A stretch of DNA of 8,882 nt, taken from the NCBI GenBank assembly GCA_014379065.1, contig JACMMM010000445.1, positions 1 to 8,882 of the forward strand, written 5' to 3'. Position numbers and translations under genes: made by a program. This document shows, in pieces, positions 7,647 to 8,882 of the stretch (position 1 is its first letter; the number at the start of each line of letters is the position of its first letter). The notes below the pieces were generated by a model. The model made no database searches. It was not told where the DNA came from and was given only the letters and a program-made list of their open reading frames with translations. Source of the stretch: Saprospiraceae bacterium. Its GTDB lineage: Bacteria; Bacteroidota; Bacteroidia; Chitinophagales; Saprospiraceae.

Positions 7647-7870
7647 AAAATTGGAAAGTGTTAAACGTGATAGTTTAGAAGAACGATGATTAGATGCAAT
7701 CGGAAACAGGGAAGAGGGCCTAATGAAAAAGGATTGCTTTCATCACAATACGCGGTATTGGGCATTGTGGTCGCAAAAAATTAGCCTTTTTTTTATTTGG
7801 CCAACCATTACGGCGGGCGAATGTACCACTTCTTGCAAAATGTATTTTCAGATGACGCAAAAAAAGTGAG

Positions 7871-7896
7871 TTTGGTCAAAAAACTGACTTTCCAAA
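7871..7896. promoter_or_regulatory. Imperfect dyad just upstream of the outer-membrane protein promoter
   Basis: The left arm TTTGGTCA (7871-7878) is matched by TGAC at 7885-7888 and CCAAA at 7892-7896, with three extra bases between the two right-hand blocks. The dyad lies 10 bp upstream of the TAnnTTTG box, over the expected -33 region. It could be an operator for a dimeric regulator, or chance in AT-rich DNA. Confidence 0.25.
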
Positions 7897-7906
7897 TAGG
7901 GCTTCT

Positions 7907-7914
7907 TACTTTTG
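7907..7914 (+). promoter_or_regulatory. Bacteroidota-type -7 promoter box (TACTTTTG)
   Basis: This is an exact match to the TAnnTTTG element used by the primary sigma factor of Bacteroidota, 35 bp before the ATG at 7950. Transcription would start near 7921, giving a leader of about 29 bases rich in A (AACAAAAACAAACA), as is common where Shine-Dalgarno sites are not used. The -33 element is weak: no TTTG lies at the usual distance, only CTGAC at 7884-7888. Confidence 0.55.
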
Positions 7915-7949
7915 CCCTGGTTTTAACAAAAACAAACATTTTGTAACTC

Positions 7950-8573
7950 ATGCAATTCAAAAAACACAATTCTGTCCTACTTTTATTCGCCCTCATGGCT
8001 ATGTTTTCTCAAACCGCTTTTGCCCAGCGGCGTGACAGAGAACGGGAACGGGAACGAGAAAGAGAGCGGCCACGCGAAGAAGAAAAAGAAACGCCCAAAG
8101 GTTTCACGTCCCGGCTTTGGTACGGCGGCGGTGTCAACATCGGCTTTGGGGGTTACAACGGAGGCAGCATCTTTGTAATAGGGGTATCGCCTATGGTTGG
8201 GTATAGAATTGTTGGTCCGCTGTCGGCAGGCCCTCGCGTTGCTTATGATTTCGCTTCTCTTAAAGAACCCAACGCCAAAGCCGTAGGCCTCCATAGCGTG
8301 GATGTGGGCGTCTTTGTGCGATGCAGGGTTTTTCAGGGTCTGTTTGTTCAGGGAGAATTGTCCAACAAATGGTTCCAAGGAAAATATGTGGGCATCCCAG
8401 AAAAATTTAACGACCAACGAGTCAACCAACGTTTCGGAGCCGGATGGAACTTTGGTGAGCCGGGTGGCACAGGCACTGAAATCAGTGTACTATACAATTT
8501 TAGGCTTGCCCAAGATATTGAAGCTTATGAAAATCCCATAGAGTACCGCTTTGGACTTACCTGGAAGTTTTAG
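7950..8573 (+). CDS. Outer-membrane beta-barrel protein with an Arg-Glu repeat segment
   Basis: 207 residues, specific function not recognised. Residues 1-25 are a signal peptide (basic MQFKKHN, then the hydrophobic stretch VLLLFALMAMF) ending AFA, with Gln26 first in the mature protein. Residues 27-47 are almost only Arg and Glu (RE units, then REEEKE). From about 52 onward the sequence alternates aromatic, Gly and polar residues as amphipathic beta-strands: RLWYGGGVNIGFGG, FVIGVSPMVGYRI, HSVDVGVFVRCRV, GLFVQGELSNKW, QRFGAGWNFG, ISVLYNFRL. It ends with FGLTWKF, whose terminal Phe is the usual outer-membrane barrel signature. An eight-stranded barrel is likely from the length. The start is supported by the signal peptide and a promoter box 35 bp upstream. 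It may be a structural or adhesion-type porin-like protein; no catalytic motif is seen. Confidence 0.85.
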   Translation: MQFKKHNSVLLLFALMAMFSQTAFAQRRDRERERERERERPREEEKETPKGFTSRLWYGGGVNIGFGGYNGGSIFVIGVSPMVGYRIVGPLSAGPRVAYDFASLKEPNAKAVGLHSVDVGVFVRCRVFQGLFVQGELSNKWFQGKYVGIPEKFNDQRVNQRFGAGWNFGEPGGTGTEISVLYNFRLAQDIEAYENPIEYRFGLTWKF

Positions 8574-8576
8574 GAT

Positions 8577-8625
8577 ATTTGGATATTGAGATATTCAGAT
8601 TGGTACAATATCTCAATATCCAAAT
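8577..8625 (+). repeat. Perfect 19-bp inverted repeat, possible terminator
   Basis: The left arm 8577-8595 (ATTTGGATATTGAGATATT) is the exact reverse complement of 8607-8625, with an 11-base loop. It begins four bases after the stop codon of the outer-membrane protein gene and is followed by TTTT (8625-8628), so it could end that transcript, although the stem is AT-rich. The left side also has an 8-bp period (GGATATTT, GGATATTG, AGATATTC from 8573). It looks like a dispersed intergenic repeat as much as a plain terminator. Only 21 bp separate it from the aldolase start codon. Confidence 0.8.
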
Positions 8626-8646
8626 TTTAACCAACGCACCACCGCC

Positions 8647-8882
8647 ATGTCAAAAACAACCGAAATCCTAGGCAAAGATGCCGCCTATTACCTCGAGTAC
8701 GAAAGCAAAACCTTTGACAAGAAAACCCTTCACGCCCCTTCCAAAAACCATGTGAGCGAAATCTGGCAACAGAGCAATCGCAGCGCGCAAACCCTGCGCA
8801 GCATCCAGCAGTTGCTCGGCAATGGTCGCCTTGCAAATACTGGCTACATCAGTATTCTCCCCGTTGACCAAGGCATCGAACA
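8647..8882 (+). CDS. fbaB: Class I fructose-bisphosphate aldolase, 3' end cut by the window
   Basis: The first 78 codons are present; the gene runs off the window at 8882. The enzyme splits fructose 1,6-bisphosphate into dihydroxyacetone phosphate and glyceraldehyde 3-phosphate through a Schiff-base lysine, which lies beyond the window. The stretch GYISILPVDQGIE (residues 66-78) is the first barrel strand of the DhnA/FbaB-type class I aldolases. The preceding N-terminal extension (NRSAQTLRSIQQLLGNGRL) matches the long N-terminus seen in bacterial members. The ATG at 8647 is chosen because it opens directly into this extension; no Shine-Dalgarno is present. It sits 73 bp after the outer-membrane protein gene with a perfect hairpin between, so it either has a promoter overlapping that hairpin or depends on read-through. 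Confidence 0.88.
   Translation, partial: MSKTTEILGKDAAYYLEYESKTFDKKTLHAPSKNHVSEIWQQSNRSAQTLRSIQQLLGNGRLANTGYISILPVDQGIE

Larger units (their letters stand above)
7647..7949. other. Divergent intergenic region between the giant gene and the outer-membrane protein gene
   Basis: This 303-bp gap holds the start regions of two genes pointing away from each other, with no convincing reading frame. It is AT-rich, with an A6 tract at 7775-7780 and a T8 tract at 7787-7794 separated by six bases, which could bend the DNA or act as an upstream element. A small palindrome, AAAATGTATTTT, is at 7837-7848. On the plus side a good TAnnTTTG promoter box is at 7907-7914. On the minus side, towards the giant gene, no exact TAnnTTTG box is seen; the closest is TACATTTTG at 7844-7836, with one extra base in the spacer and nearly 190 bp from the ATG. 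Confidence 0.6.

Noticed and set aside
7775..7794. A6/T8 tracts considered as a terminator hairpin
   Set aside because: The stem would be only A-T pairs with a six-base loop, and no gene ends nearby on either strand; a promoter-region A-tract is more likely.
7983..8429. Minus-strand open frame of 148 residues
   Set aside because: It is antisense to the barrel gene, whose signal peptide and terminal Phe make it the real gene; the poly-Phe stretch is only the complement of the Glu/Lys codons.
8627..8871. Minus-strand open frames of 67 and 69 residues at the right edge
   Set aside because: They are shadows of the aldolase gene, which is supported by its VDQGIE motif.

Overview
The window looks like a chromosomal segment from a Bacteroidota bacterium, probably of the Saprospiria type (Lewinella/Haliscomenobacter-like); the lower rank is inference. 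Four things point there: a type IX secretion (T9SS) C-terminal sorting domain on a 2037-residue secreted protein, long arrays of PKD domains, start codons without Shine-Dalgarno sites, and a match to the Bacteroidota TAnnTTTG promoter box. All three exported proteins also carry Gln right after the predicted signal-peptide cleavage site, as expected for this phylum.

Layout. Positions 1-125 are non-coding and hold two short GC-rich palindromes. tpiA (triosephosphate isomerase) occupies 126-881 on the minus strand. Upstream of it, 42 bp away on the same strand, is a small secreted protein of unknown function (924-1403), probably in the same transcript. A strong intrinsic terminator (1458-1499) separates this pair from the giant gene at 1533-7646, also minus strand. 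The giant gene encodes a secreted reprolysin-like metalloprotease, sixteen PKD domains in eight A/B pairs, a phosphoesterase (acid-phosphatase-like) domain inserted inside the fifth PKD domain, and a T9SS sorting domain. A 303-bp divergent intergenic region (7647-7949) leads to a plus-strand outer-membrane beta-barrel protein (7950-8573) with an Arg-Glu repeat behind its signal peptide. A perfect 19-bp inverted repeat follows (8577-8625). The window ends in the first 78 codons of a class I fructose-bisphosphate aldolase (8647 onward).

How the genes relate. tpiA and the aldolase are central glycolytic enzymes acting on adjacent steps, but they lie on opposite strands about 7.8 kb apart and are not one operon. 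The genes between them are surface or export functions. The main point of interest is the giant protein: its protease motif is intact, while the inserted phosphoesterase keeps most of its family's landmarks but has Gly-Gly where the Glu-Asn metal-binding pair is expected. The insertion point can be placed to within a few residues by comparison with the other PKD copies.
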